A program made the position numbers and the translations under genes. This document shows, one piece after another, positions 1 through 6,241 of a stretch of 14,575 bases of DNA (positions are counted from its first letter, which is position 1; every line of letters starts with the position of its first letter). Source of the DNA: an uncultured Verrucomicrobia subdivision 3 bacterium (GTDB lineage: Bacteria > Verrucomicrobiota > Verrucomicrobiae > Limisphaerales > CAMLLE01); the NCBI GenBank assembly GCA_946480555.1, contig CAMLLE010000017.1, positions 1-14,575 on the forward strand, written 5' to 3'. The notes beneath the pieces were generated by a model that saw only the letters and a program-made list of their open reading frames with translations, was not told the origin of the DNA and ran no database searches.

Positions 1-148
1 TGCGGCGCGGAGCTTCATTGGAATGGAAGCGCACGGAACTGCGACGCATTGGGAAGAGAACGGCAAGGTGGCGGCCAAGCACCAGTTTCGAAATGGGGAA
101 CTGATCAGCGGGACGCCGGCGGCTTTGGTGAAGCAGAGTCCTCCATGA
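1..148 (+). CDS. C-terminal fragment of a protein with a MORN-like repeat (5' end outside window)
   Basis: An open frame enters from the left edge (first full codon at base 2) and ends at TGA 146-148, giving 48 residues. The stretch G-x-A-x-x-H-W-E-E-N-G-K, then F-R-N-G-E-L-x-S-G, resembles one copy of the MORN_2 repeat (aromatic, ENGK, NG-x-L-x-G), found in YwqK-like proteins of unknown biochemical role. The tail after it is unstructured and Pro-rich. Its stop overlaps the symporter start as ATGA, so it is probably translated with the operon that follows. This overlap also argues against the longer symporter reading that would begin at base 49. With only 48 residues visible, the family call is tentative. 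The frame itself is better supported, because it is protein-like and ends exactly at a coupled start. Confidence 0.5.
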   Translation, partial: AARSFIGMEAHGTATHWEENGKVAAKHQFRNGELISGTPAALVKQSPP

Positions 149-1671
149 GCGCCATCGATTACGCCATCGTTCTTGTTTATTTCGCCGTGGTCTTCGGCAT
201 CGGGATTTATTTTTCCCGCAACCAGAAGACCACGACCGACTTCTTCCTCGCGGGCAAACGCGTTCCCGGCTGGGTTGTCGTTTTCGCCATCGTCGGCACG
301 ATGATCAGCAGCACAAGCTTCATCGGGCATCCGGGCAACGTTTACGCCCGCGACATGTGGAATCTCCCGTCGTTCTTCCTGCTGCCGATCGTGATGATCG
401 CCGTGTCGCGCTTCATCGTCGTGTTTTACCGGCGCACGATTCGGATGAGCATTTACGACTACCTGGAAAAGCGATTCAGTTATTTCGCGCGCGCTTACGG
501 CGCGGCGGCGTTCATCGTGAGCCGCATCGTGGACATGAGCGCCACGCTTTATTTTCTGGCGATTCCAGTTTCGTTCCTCAGTGGCGTCAGCGTCGGCTGG
601 GTGATTCTGATCGTCGGAATCGTCACGCTGGTCATGACGGTGGCGGGAGGCATTGCGGCGGTGGTTTACGCGGACGTGCTGCAGGGTGTGTTGTTGATTG
701 GTGGCGCGCTGGCCTGCCTGGGCATTGCACTGTTCCGGCCAGAAGGCGGACCAATGGCGGTGCTGCAAACGGCGTGGGACGGCGGGAAGTTCGGGCTTGG
801 GAATGTGTCGTTCAGTTGGTTCACGGACAACATTTGGTTCTACCTTGTTGGCGGCGGCATCTGGGCTGTCCAACGCTACGCGCTCGACCAGCACATCGTT
901 CAAAAATACCTCGTCGCGAAATCGGACCGCCAGGCGAAGATCAGCGCCTACTTCGGTGCGATCGCCTGTCTGCCGGTGTGGTTGATGTTCTTCCTGCTGG
1001 GCGCCTGTCTGTGGGCTTTCTTTCAACTCACCGGCGCGCAAATGCCGGCCGACGTTGCGGCGGTGAAGGACAACATCGTTCCTTACTTCATCAAAACACA
1101 GCTGCCGGTGGGTGTGATCGGGCTGGTCATCGCCGCTTTGATTGCCGCCGCGATGTCCAGTCTGGATTCCGATCTCAACAGCATGGCGACGGTGATTGTG
1201 GATGACTTTTACGCGCGGCTGCGCCCGGAATCGCCCGATGCGCAACGGCTCTGGATTGGACGCGTGGCGGTGACGGTGCTGGGCGTGATGGCGATTGTCT
1301 TTTCGCAACTTTGGATCGGCATTGGCACGGCGATGGAATTTGGCGTTCAACTGTTTTCCATCGCAACGGCGGGAATGCTCGGCCTGTTCGCGCTTGGCGC
1401 GCTGACGCAGCGTGCCAATGCCAAAGGTGCGCTGGTGGGAATTGGCGCGTGCGTGCTTTTCACCGCATGGGCGACGCTGACCTCGGTGAAAATTCCTGCG
1501 CTCGACCGGCGCGTGCTCGATCTCGGGCCGTTGAACTACACGCTGCATCCGTTCCTGATTGGGATTTTCAGTCACGCCATCCTCTTCGTGGTGGGCCTGG
1601 GCGCGAGCCTGTTTTTCACGCGCGATTCAGTGCGGCAGTCTGCGCCTCTGGAAACGGTGGGAACGCCATGA
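145..1671 (+). CDS. Sodium:solute symporter (SSS family)
   Basis: This is a 508-residue inner-membrane protein with about 13 hydrophobic segments, the normal size for the SSS family (SglT, PutP, NanT-like sialic acid carriers). Such proteins use the sodium gradient to import sugars, sugar acids or amino acids. Visible family marks are T-x-D-F-F-L-A-G-K-R-V-P-G-W after the first helix (around residues 30-43), Q-R-Y-A-L-D-Q-H-I-V-Q-K-Y around 240-252, and A-A-A-M-S-S-L-D-S-D-L-N-S around 340-352. The last of these is the helix that carries the Ser residues of the Na2 site. I chose ATG 145 because it forms ATGA with the preceding stop and opens directly into the first helix; the frame is open back to 49, but that would add 32 hydrophilic residues. 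Its own stop again forms ATGA with the dehydrogenase start. The substrate is inferred only from context: probably the sugar or sugar acid degraded by the downstream genes. Confidence 0.93.
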   Translation: MSAIDYAIVLVYFAVVFGIGIYFSRNQKTTTDFFLAGKRVPGWVVVFAIVGTMISSTSFIGHPGNVYARDMWNLPSFFLLPIVMIAVSRFIVVFYRRTIRMSIYDYLEKRFSYFARAYGAAAFIVSRIVDMSATLYFLAIPVSFLSGVSVGWVILIVGIVTLVMTVAGGIAAVVYADVLQGVLLIGGALACLGIALFRPEGGPMAVLQTAWDGGKFGLGNVSFSWFTDNIWFYLVGGGIWAVQRYALDQHIVQKYLVAKSDRQAKISAYFGAIACLPVWLMFFLLGACLWAFFQLTGAQMPADVAAVKDNIVPYFIKTQLPVGVIGLVIAALIAAAMSSLDSDLNSMATVIVDDFYARLRPESPDAQRLWIGRVAVTVLGVMAIVFSQLWIGIGTAMEFGVQLFSIATAGMLGLFALGALTQRANAKGALVGIGACVLFTAWATLTSVKIPALDRRVLDLGPLNYTLHPFLIGIFSHAILFVVGLGASLFFTRDSVRQSAPLETVGTP

Positions 1672-2813
1672 ACATCGTCACGCTGATCCAACCACCCCGC
1701 ATCGTGATCGGAAACGGCTGCGCCCCGCAATGCGCAGACGTCCTGGCGCGGCAAGGTGTCCAGCGCGTGATGCTGGTTTCCAGCACGCCGGTGCTGCGCA
1801 CGCTGAACCCCGTCCTGGATGCGCTGGCGGCAAATTCCATCTCCGTCTTTCCAGCGCCCCCCATCGATCGCGAACCCGATCGCGCGCTGTTCAATGCCGT
1901 TCTTGAAATGGCGCGGAGAGAAAACATCGAAGGCGTGCTGGGCATCGGCGGCGGCAGCGCCATTGATGTTGCCAAGCTTGTGGCCGCGCTGGCGCACAAC
2001 TCGCAGCGCGTGGAAGACGTTTTCGGGATCGGGCTCCTTTCCAGCCGCGATCTGCCGCTCGTGTGTCTGCCGACGACGGCAGGCACGGGCGCGGAAGTTT
2101 CGCCCAATGCCATCCTGCTGGATGAAGCGGACGAACTGAAGAAGGGCGTCATCAGTCCGCATCTGGTTCCTGATGCCGCGTTCATCGATCCGCTGCTGAC
2201 GGTTTCCGTTCCGCCGCTGGTTACGGCCGCGACGGGGCTGGATGCGCTCACGCATTGCATCGAGGCGTTTGCGAACAACTTCGCGCATCCGGCCGTGGAC
2301 GTTTACGCGCTGGAAGGCATTCGTCTGATTTCGCGCAGCCTGCTCACGGCGGTGCAGGATGGCGCGAATCTTAACGCGCGCGCGGACCTGGCGTTGGGCA
2401 GCTTGTATGGCGGCCTTTGCCTCGGGCCGGTGAATACCGCTGCGGTTCACGCGCTGTCCTATCCGCTGGGCGGCAAGTTTCACATCGCGCATGGCATTTC
2501 GAATGCAGTGCTGCTGCCAGGCGTGCTGCGATTCAATCTTTCCGCTGCGCCGAAGCGTTACGCCGAAGTGGCGGTGGCGCTGGGAGTGGTGCGCAACGGT
2601 TCGGATTCCGGCACTGCCGATCGCGGCATTGAACGCTTGGTGGAACTTTCCCGCGCGTGCGGCGTGCCGCAGCGGATTGCCGATCTGGGGGTTCCCCGAA
2701 GTGCCATTCCTGAAATGGCGCGCGCGGCGATGAAGGTGACGCGGTTGTTGAAGAACAACCTTCGCCCGCTCACGGAAGCGGATGCGATCCAGATTTACGA
2801 AGCAGGTTTTTGA
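1668..2813 (+). CDS. Iron-type (group III) alcohol dehydrogenase
   Basis: The 381-residue protein matches the usual length of the Fe-ADH family (FucO lactaldehyde reductase, glycerol dehydrogenase relatives), cytosolic NAD(P)-dependent enzymes that interconvert alcohols and aldehydes or ketones. The cofactor-binding region G-I-G-G-G-S-A-I-D-V-A-K lies at residues 92-103 and P-T-T-A-G-T-G-A-E at 135-143. The four expected metal ligands are all present: D192 and H196 (G-L-D-A-L-T-H), H261 and H275 (H-A-L-S-Y-P-L-G-G then H-G). The enzyme therefore looks intact. ATG 1668 overlaps the symporter stop by 4 bases. The frame is open upstream to 1311, but that part lies inside the symporter and is not protein-like. 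Beside a pyruvate-type aldolase, a plausible job is to reduce or oxidise the aldehyde product, or a first oxidation of the substrate. The sequence does not decide between these. Confidence 0.93.
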   Translation: MNIVTLIQPPRIVIGNGCAPQCADVLARQGVQRVMLVSSTPVLRTLNPVLDALAANSISVFPAPPIDREPDRALFNAVLEMARRENIEGVLGIGGGSAIDVAKLVAALAHNSQRVEDVFGIGLLSSRDLPLVCLPTTAGTGAEVSPNAILLDEADELKKGVISPHLVPDAAFIDPLLTVSVPPLVTAATGLDALTHCIEAFANNFAHPAVDVYALEGIRLISRSLLTAVQDGANLNARADLALGSLYGGLCLGPVNTAAVHALSYPLGGKFHIAHGISNAVLLPGVLRFNLSAAPKRYAEVAVALGVVRNGSDSGTADRGIERLVELSRACGVPQRIADLGVPRSAIPEMARAAMKVTRLLKNNLRPLTEADAIQIYEAGF

Positions 2814-3733
2814 TGAACAACGGTCTGAAATACGAAGGCACAGTCGTCCCGATGGTGACGCCCATCACGGCGGCGGGCGCCTTGGATGAATCCGCGGTCG
2901 CGCGGCTGGTGGAGACGCTGATCGATGGCGGCGTGAATGGCGTGTTCGTCCTCGGCACCACTGGCGAGGGCGCGAACGTGCCGAAGCCGCTTCGCCGGCA
3001 AATGGTGCGCCAGACGGCCGAAGCGGTGCGCGGCCGGACGTTGGTTTACGCCGGGCTTGGCGATTTGAAGGAAGCGGATTTTCCCGGCGCAAACCAGTGT
3101 TTCGATGATGGCGCCAACGCAGTTGTGGTTCATCCGCCCATCGCCGAGCCCGTCGCGGCGGAGGATCTCGGCGGATGGTATCGCCGGCTGCTGGATTGCC
3201 TGAAGGGTCCGTTGATTCTTTACAACATGCCGTCAACGACGGGCGTTTCGATTCCGCTCGACGCAGTGGAATCGCTGCTCGGGCATCCGAATCTGGCGGG
3301 CATCAAGGATTCCGAGAACAACCCGAAACGGTTGGAAGAGCTGTTGAAGCGTTTCGGAGGCAACCCACGGTTTGCGATTTTCGTTGGGGTCGGCGCGCTC
3401 ATGGAAAAGGGGCTGAAGCTTGGCGCGAATGGAATTGTGCCGAGCGTGGGCAATCTGATTCCTGAGGTGTGCCAGAGCTTGTGCGTATCGGCGCGCCGCG
3501 GCGACTGGCCGGAAGCAGAAACGCATTTCTCGCGGATGAATGCGGTTGCCGCGCTCTACCAGAAGGGGCGGACGTTGAATGAATCGTTGTCGGTTCTGAA
3601 AGCAGCGGTGCATTTCCGCGGTTTGTGCGAACCCTACGTCCTGCCGCCGTTGCATACGCTGTCCGCCAGCGCGATGGAAAAGTTGCGCAACCAGATGACG
3701 CAACTGCAACTGAACGGCAACGGCCACCACTGA
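2813..3733 (+). CDS. Pyruvate-type class I aldolase, DHDPS/N-acetylneuraminate lyase superfamily
   Basis: This 306-residue TIM-barrel protein belongs to the superfamily of DapA, NanA and 2-keto-3-deoxy sugar acid aldolases, which form a Schiff base between lysine and pyruvate. The carboxylate-binding motif G-T-T-G-E-G is in the first third. The catalytic tyrosine is Y137 (Y-N-M-P-S-T-T-G) and the Schiff-base lysine is K165 (G-I-K-D-S). In true DapA the residue five positions after the tyrosine is the Arg that grips aspartate semialdehyde; here it is T142, so lysine biosynthesis is unlikely. A cleavage role on a 2-keto-3-deoxy acid giving pyruvate plus an aldehyde fits the location. ATG 2813 shares one base with the dehydrogenase stop (TGATG). 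A TTG at 2810 in the same frame is less likely. Automatic annotation will probably say 'dihydrodipicolinate synthase family'. The C-terminal N-G-N-G-H-H tail is low complexity. Confidence 0.92.
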   Translation: MNNGLKYEGTVVPMVTPITAAGALDESAVARLVETLIDGGVNGVFVLGTTGEGANVPKPLRRQMVRQTAEAVRGRTLVYAGLGDLKEADFPGANQCFDDGANAVVVHPPIAEPVAAEDLGGWYRRLLDCLKGPLILYNMPSTTGVSIPLDAVESLLGHPNLAGIKDSENNPKRLEELLKRFGGNPRFAIFVGVGALMEKGLKLGANGIVPSVGNLIPEVCQSLCVSARRGDWPEAETHFSRMNAVAALYQKGRTLNESLSVLKAAVHFRGLCEPYVLPPLHTLSASAMEKLRNQMTQLQLNGNGHH

Positions 3734-4845
3734 TGAATGCGCGACCGGTCCTTGGCCTCACCATGGGCGATCCGGCGGGGATCGGCCCGGAAATCTGCTT
3801 GCGCGCCCTCACGGAAGCCTCGGTGCTGGAGCGATGCGTGCCGGTGCTGTTTGGAGATGCCGGGATTCTGGAACGAGTGAGGGGAGTTGTCTCGGAGACT
3901 TCTGGGAGGAGATGGCGTGAGGATTCTCAAACTTCTCCTGCGGGGAAAAGCCAGAAACTCATCACGTCGTCTCCTGCGGAACTGGAAGGATTGCGGAATG
4001 TGAAACGCCTTTCGCTGGAGGAATGGAATCGGCAGCCCGTCATTTCTGAACCAGCGATTGTGGATTGCGGCGCGGTCGATGCCCGCTCAGTTGTGCCAGG
4101 AACAGTGGCGTCAGCGTGCGGTCGTGCCGCGTATGTTTACATTGAGCAGGCGATTCAATCCGCGCTGCGCGGGCAGATCGCCGGTGTCGTCACCGCGCCG
4201 ATTCACAAGGAAGCGTTGAACCTCTCGGGCGTTCCGCATCCGGGGCACACGGAAATTTTCACCGCGCTCACCAGTTCCAAACGCAGCTGCATGATGCTGC
4301 GGTCGGACGTCATCACTGTTTCGATGGTGACGACGCACATCGGCTATCATGAAGTGCCGAAGAAACTGTCAGTTGAGCGCGTGTTGAACGTGATAGAACT
4401 GACCGCGGAGGCGATGAACTGGATGCTGCGGCGCAAACCGGTGATTGGCGTTTGCGGACTGAATCCGCACGCGGGCGAACACGGCTTGTTCGGTCAGCGC
4501 GAGGAGGAGACTTTCGTTGAGCCGGCGGTGAACGAAGCGCGGCGGCGCGGCATTGAAGCAATCGGGCCGCTCGTGCCGGACGCGGCGTTCACGACCAACC
4601 AGCGGAAGCGTTTTGACGCGATTGTCACGCTGTATCACGACCAGGGCCACATTCCGTTCAAGATGCTGGCGTTCGACACCGGCGTGAACATCACGCTCGG
4701 TCTGCCGATCATCCGCACGTCGGTCGATCACGGCACGGCCTTCGATATCGCGTGGCAGGGGAAGGCGGACCCGCGCAGTTTGTATTCGGCAATCAATGTG
4801 GCGGTGGATCTCGCGCGTGGCAGGGGAAGCAGGGTTGATGGATGA
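3733..4845 (+). CDS. pdxA: PdxA-family dehydrogenase (4-hydroxythreonine-4-phosphate / 4-phospho-threonate type)
   Basis: The protein has 370 residues, against about 329 for E. coli PdxA. The family oxidises a 4-phosphorylated hydroxy acid with NAD(P), followed by decarboxylation. PdxA proper serves vitamin B6 synthesis, while PdxA2 proteins next to DUF1537 kinases act on 4-phospho-D-threonate and give dihydroxyacetone phosphate. Motifs seen are M-G-D-P-A-G-I-G-P-E (11-20), T-A-P-I-H-K (154-159), G-H-T-E with substrate-binding H172, and the metal ligands H202 (T-T-H), H246 (N-P-H-A-G-E) and H302 (Y-H-D-Q-G). Their spacing matches E. coli. The extra length is an insert at about residues 52-88. 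ATG 3733 overlaps the aldolase stop as ATGA. Partnership with the kinase 78 bases downstream supports a catabolic PdxA2 role over B6 synthesis, but this is inference. Confidence 0.92.
   Translation: MNARPVLGLTMGDPAGIGPEICLRALTEASVLERCVPVLFGDAGILERVRGVVSETSGRRWREDSQTSPAGKSQKLITSSPAELEGLRNVKRLSLEEWNRQPVISEPAIVDCGAVDARSVVPGTVASACGRAAYVYIEQAIQSALRGQIAGVVTAPIHKEALNLSGVPHPGHTEIFTALTSSKRSCMMLRSDVITVSMVTTHIGYHEVPKKLSVERVLNVIELTAEAMNWMLRRKPVIGVCGLNPHAGEHGLFGQREEETFVEPAVNEARRRGIEAIGPLVPDAAFTTNQRKRFDAIVTLYHDQGHIPFKMLAFDTGVNITLGLPIIRTSVDHGTAFDIAWQGKADPRSLYSAINVAVDLARGRGSRVDG
3886..3996 (+). other. In-frame insert within the PdxA-family gene
   Basis: About 36 extra residues (52-88) lie between the first beta-alpha unit and the conserved part that resumes near L-R-N-V-K-R-L, judged against the E. 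coli PdxA layout, where all later motifs are shifted by about 36. The insert is Ser/Thr/Arg/Gln-rich. It uses codons such as AGG, AGA, TCT, CAA, ACT and GGG that are scarce in the flanking gene. It holds a perfect palindrome GTCTCGGAGAC at 3888-3898 and two direct copies of TCTCCTGCGG at 3934-3943 and 3970-3979. This looks like formerly non-coding repeat DNA taken into the reading frame without breaking it. The exact borders are uncertain by several codons. Confidence 0.5.
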
Positions 4846-4882
4846 TGGGGGAAGGACGCGCGCGAATCACGGCCGGGGCTCC

Positions 4883-4917
4883 CGTCAATCGCAGATCGTA
4901 GATGGCAGATCAGAAAT
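4883..4917 (+). repeat. Array of degenerate 7-bp units (CGNAGAT type) upstream of the kinase gene
   Basis: Five consecutive 7-base units can be read: CGTCAAT, CGCAGAT, CGTAGAT, GGCAGAT, CAGAAAT. The array fills the end of the 78-base gap between the PdxA-family stop and the kinase start and ends six bases before the kinase ATG. No purine-rich ribosome binding site is left in that space. The unit differs in sequence from the AACATCC/GGATGTT units at 6093 and 7133 but has the same 7-base period. Confidence 0.6.
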
Positions 4918-4923
4918 CCAAAC

Positions 4924-6144
4924 ATGATTGGCGTGATTGCAGATGACCTGAGCGGTGCGGCCGAGATCGGCGCGCTGGGGTTGCGTCACGGCTTGCGCGC
5001 CGAGATCGTCACCTCGGGTGAGCCCAGTGGCGAAGCGGAACTTGTCTGCCTCGACACCGATTCCCGTTCACGCACGTCGGAACAGGCGGCGCAATTGAAC
5101 GTGGAAGCGGTTCAGCGGCTGCAGAAGGCGGGCGCAAAATGGATTTACAAGAAGGTCGATTCAGTGTTACGCGGCCATGTCACTGCCGAACTGGAAGCCA
5201 TGCTTGGCGCGCTCGAAATGAAACGCGCGCTGCTGATTCCGGCAAATCCCTCGCGCAACCGGATCATCCGAAACGGTCGATACTTCGTCGAAGGCCGGCC
5301 AATTCACGAAACGGAGTTCTCTCGCGATCCGGAACATCCGCGGCGTTCGGCAAAAATCCTGGAGTTGCTCGAACCGGTGCCGGCTTGTCCGATCAGCGTG
5401 GTGCGAAAGCGGGATCCGCTGCCGAGTGCCGGGATTGGCGTGGCTGAAGTTTCGAAGGCAGAAGATCTCGATGTGTGGGCCGGGCGCGATCTTCGGAAAG
5501 TGGCTTATGCGGGGGCGGCGGAGTTCTTCGGCGCATTGCTGCGCGCGCGGGGCCACGCAATGGTGAACGAAACGTTGCCGGAAACGGATACCGCTCCTCC
5601 GCGTCGTGAGTTGTTCGTTTGCGGCACCACGAGCAAATCGGCGCGGCACTTCCTGCGCGCGGCGCGCTTGCACAAAACACCCGTTTTCTCGCTGCCGTCG
5701 GAACTGGTCTGGGGCGCGGAGTTCACGGAAATGGCCAGGGAAGCCGTGGCGCGGCGGGTGTTGTCGGCCTATCGCGAAAGTTCGCGGGTGATCTTGAACA
5801 TCGGTTTGCCCACGATGCGCGGGGCGGAAAGCGCGCGCCTGTTGACGCGGCATCTGGTGCAGCTGGCGGAACTCGTCCTGCGCGAGGCGGACGTGGACAG
5901 CATCTTTGCCGAAGGAGGCGCCACGGGTGCGGCGCTGGTCCATCGGATGGGTTGGACCCGGCTCAATGTTCTGCGCGAGCTGGCACCCGGGGTGGCGCGT
6001 CTTGGGGTGGCCGGCGAACGCACAGTGCTGACGATCAAACCCGGCAGCTATGCATGGCCGGCGGAGGTGCGGAACGGGCGGTGGGACGGGGAAACATCCA
6101 ACATCCAACATCCAACTCCGAACATCCAATTATCAGGCCCGTAG
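4924..6144 (+). CDS. DUF1537 four-carbon acid-sugar kinase
   Basis: The 406-residue cytosolic enzyme has the two parts of the DUF1537 family (DtnK/DenK/OtnK), which phosphorylates four-carbon sugar acids such as D-threonate, D-erythronate or 3-oxo-tetronate with ATP. The N-terminal substrate domain shows I-A-D-D-L-S-G-A (5-12), K-V-D-S-V-L-R-G-H (77-85) and P-A-N-P-S-R-N-R (106-113). The C-terminal nucleotide-binding domain shows F-A-E-G-G-A-T-G (328-335) and K-P-G-S-Y (372-376). It is near the short end for the family. The start at 4924 fits the usual M-I-G-V-I-A-D-D opening but has no clear ribosome binding site. Residues 391-406 (from T-S-N-I-Q-H-P onward) are encoded by a 7-bp repeat array, so the original stop was probably replaced by a repeat insertion. 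With the PdxA-family neighbour it probably makes and oxidises a 4-phospho sugar acid. The precise substrate is unknown. Confidence 0.92.
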   Translation: MIGVIADDLSGAAEIGALGLRHGLRAEIVTSGEPSGEAELVCLDTDSRSRTSEQAAQLNVEAVQRLQKAGAKWIYKKVDSVLRGHVTAELEAMLGALEMKRALLIPANPSRNRIIRNGRYFVEGRPIHETEFSRDPEHPRRSAKILELLEPVPACPISVVRKRDPLPSAGIGVAEVSKAEDLDVWAGRDLRKVAYAGAAEFFGALLRARGHAMVNETLPETDTAPPRRELFVCGTTSKSARHFLRAARLHKTPVFSLPSELVWGAEFTEMAREAVARRVLSAYRESSRVILNIGLPTMRGAESARLLTRHLVQLAELVLREADVDSIFAEGGATGAALVHRMGWTRLNVLRELAPGVARLGVAGERTVLTIKPGSYAWPAEVRNGRWDGETSNIQHPTPNIQLSGP

Positions 6145-6184
6145 CTCAGCGAAGTTCGATTCTCGATGTTGAATGTTGGATGTT
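6093..6184. repeat. Inverted pair of 7-bp unit arrays (AACATCC ... GGATGTT), element 1
   Basis: The left arm (6093-6127) reads as 7-base units AACATCC x3, AACTCCG, AACATCC. The right arm (6157-6184) reads CGATTCT, CGATGTT, GAATGTT, GGATGTT, which is the reverse complement of the left unit. The two arms can fold into a long imperfect stem around a loop of about 29 bases. The left arm overlaps the kinase C-terminus; the right arm lies in the leader of the AraC-type gene. The same unit and layout recur at 7133-7261. Confidence 0.85.
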
Positions 6185-6241
6185 CTCCACCATTAGTCTC
6201 CGGCTCTTGCCTGCAACACCCGCGCTTGAGATAGTGCGACC

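Noticed and set aside
49..144. Longer N-terminus for the symporter starting at 49
   Set aside because: It overlaps a protein-like frame that ends in an ATGA junction at 145, and it would put a hydrophilic 32-residue tail before the first helix.
1572..2492. Long minus-strand open frame opposite the alcohol dehydrogenase
   Set aside because: It is a shadow frame of a GC-rich gene: Arg/Gln/His-rich, with no domain, and fully opposite an intact enzyme.
4883..4917. CRISPR-like array
   Set aside because: The units are 7 bases with no spacers; this and the two AACATCC elements are tandem or inverted simple repeats, and no cas gene is nearby.
6207..6235. Promoter for the AraC-type gene (TTGCCT, 17 bases, GATAGT)
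   Set aside because: Each box matches only four of six consensus bases, and the implied transcript would begin at the start codon. It is too weak to list.
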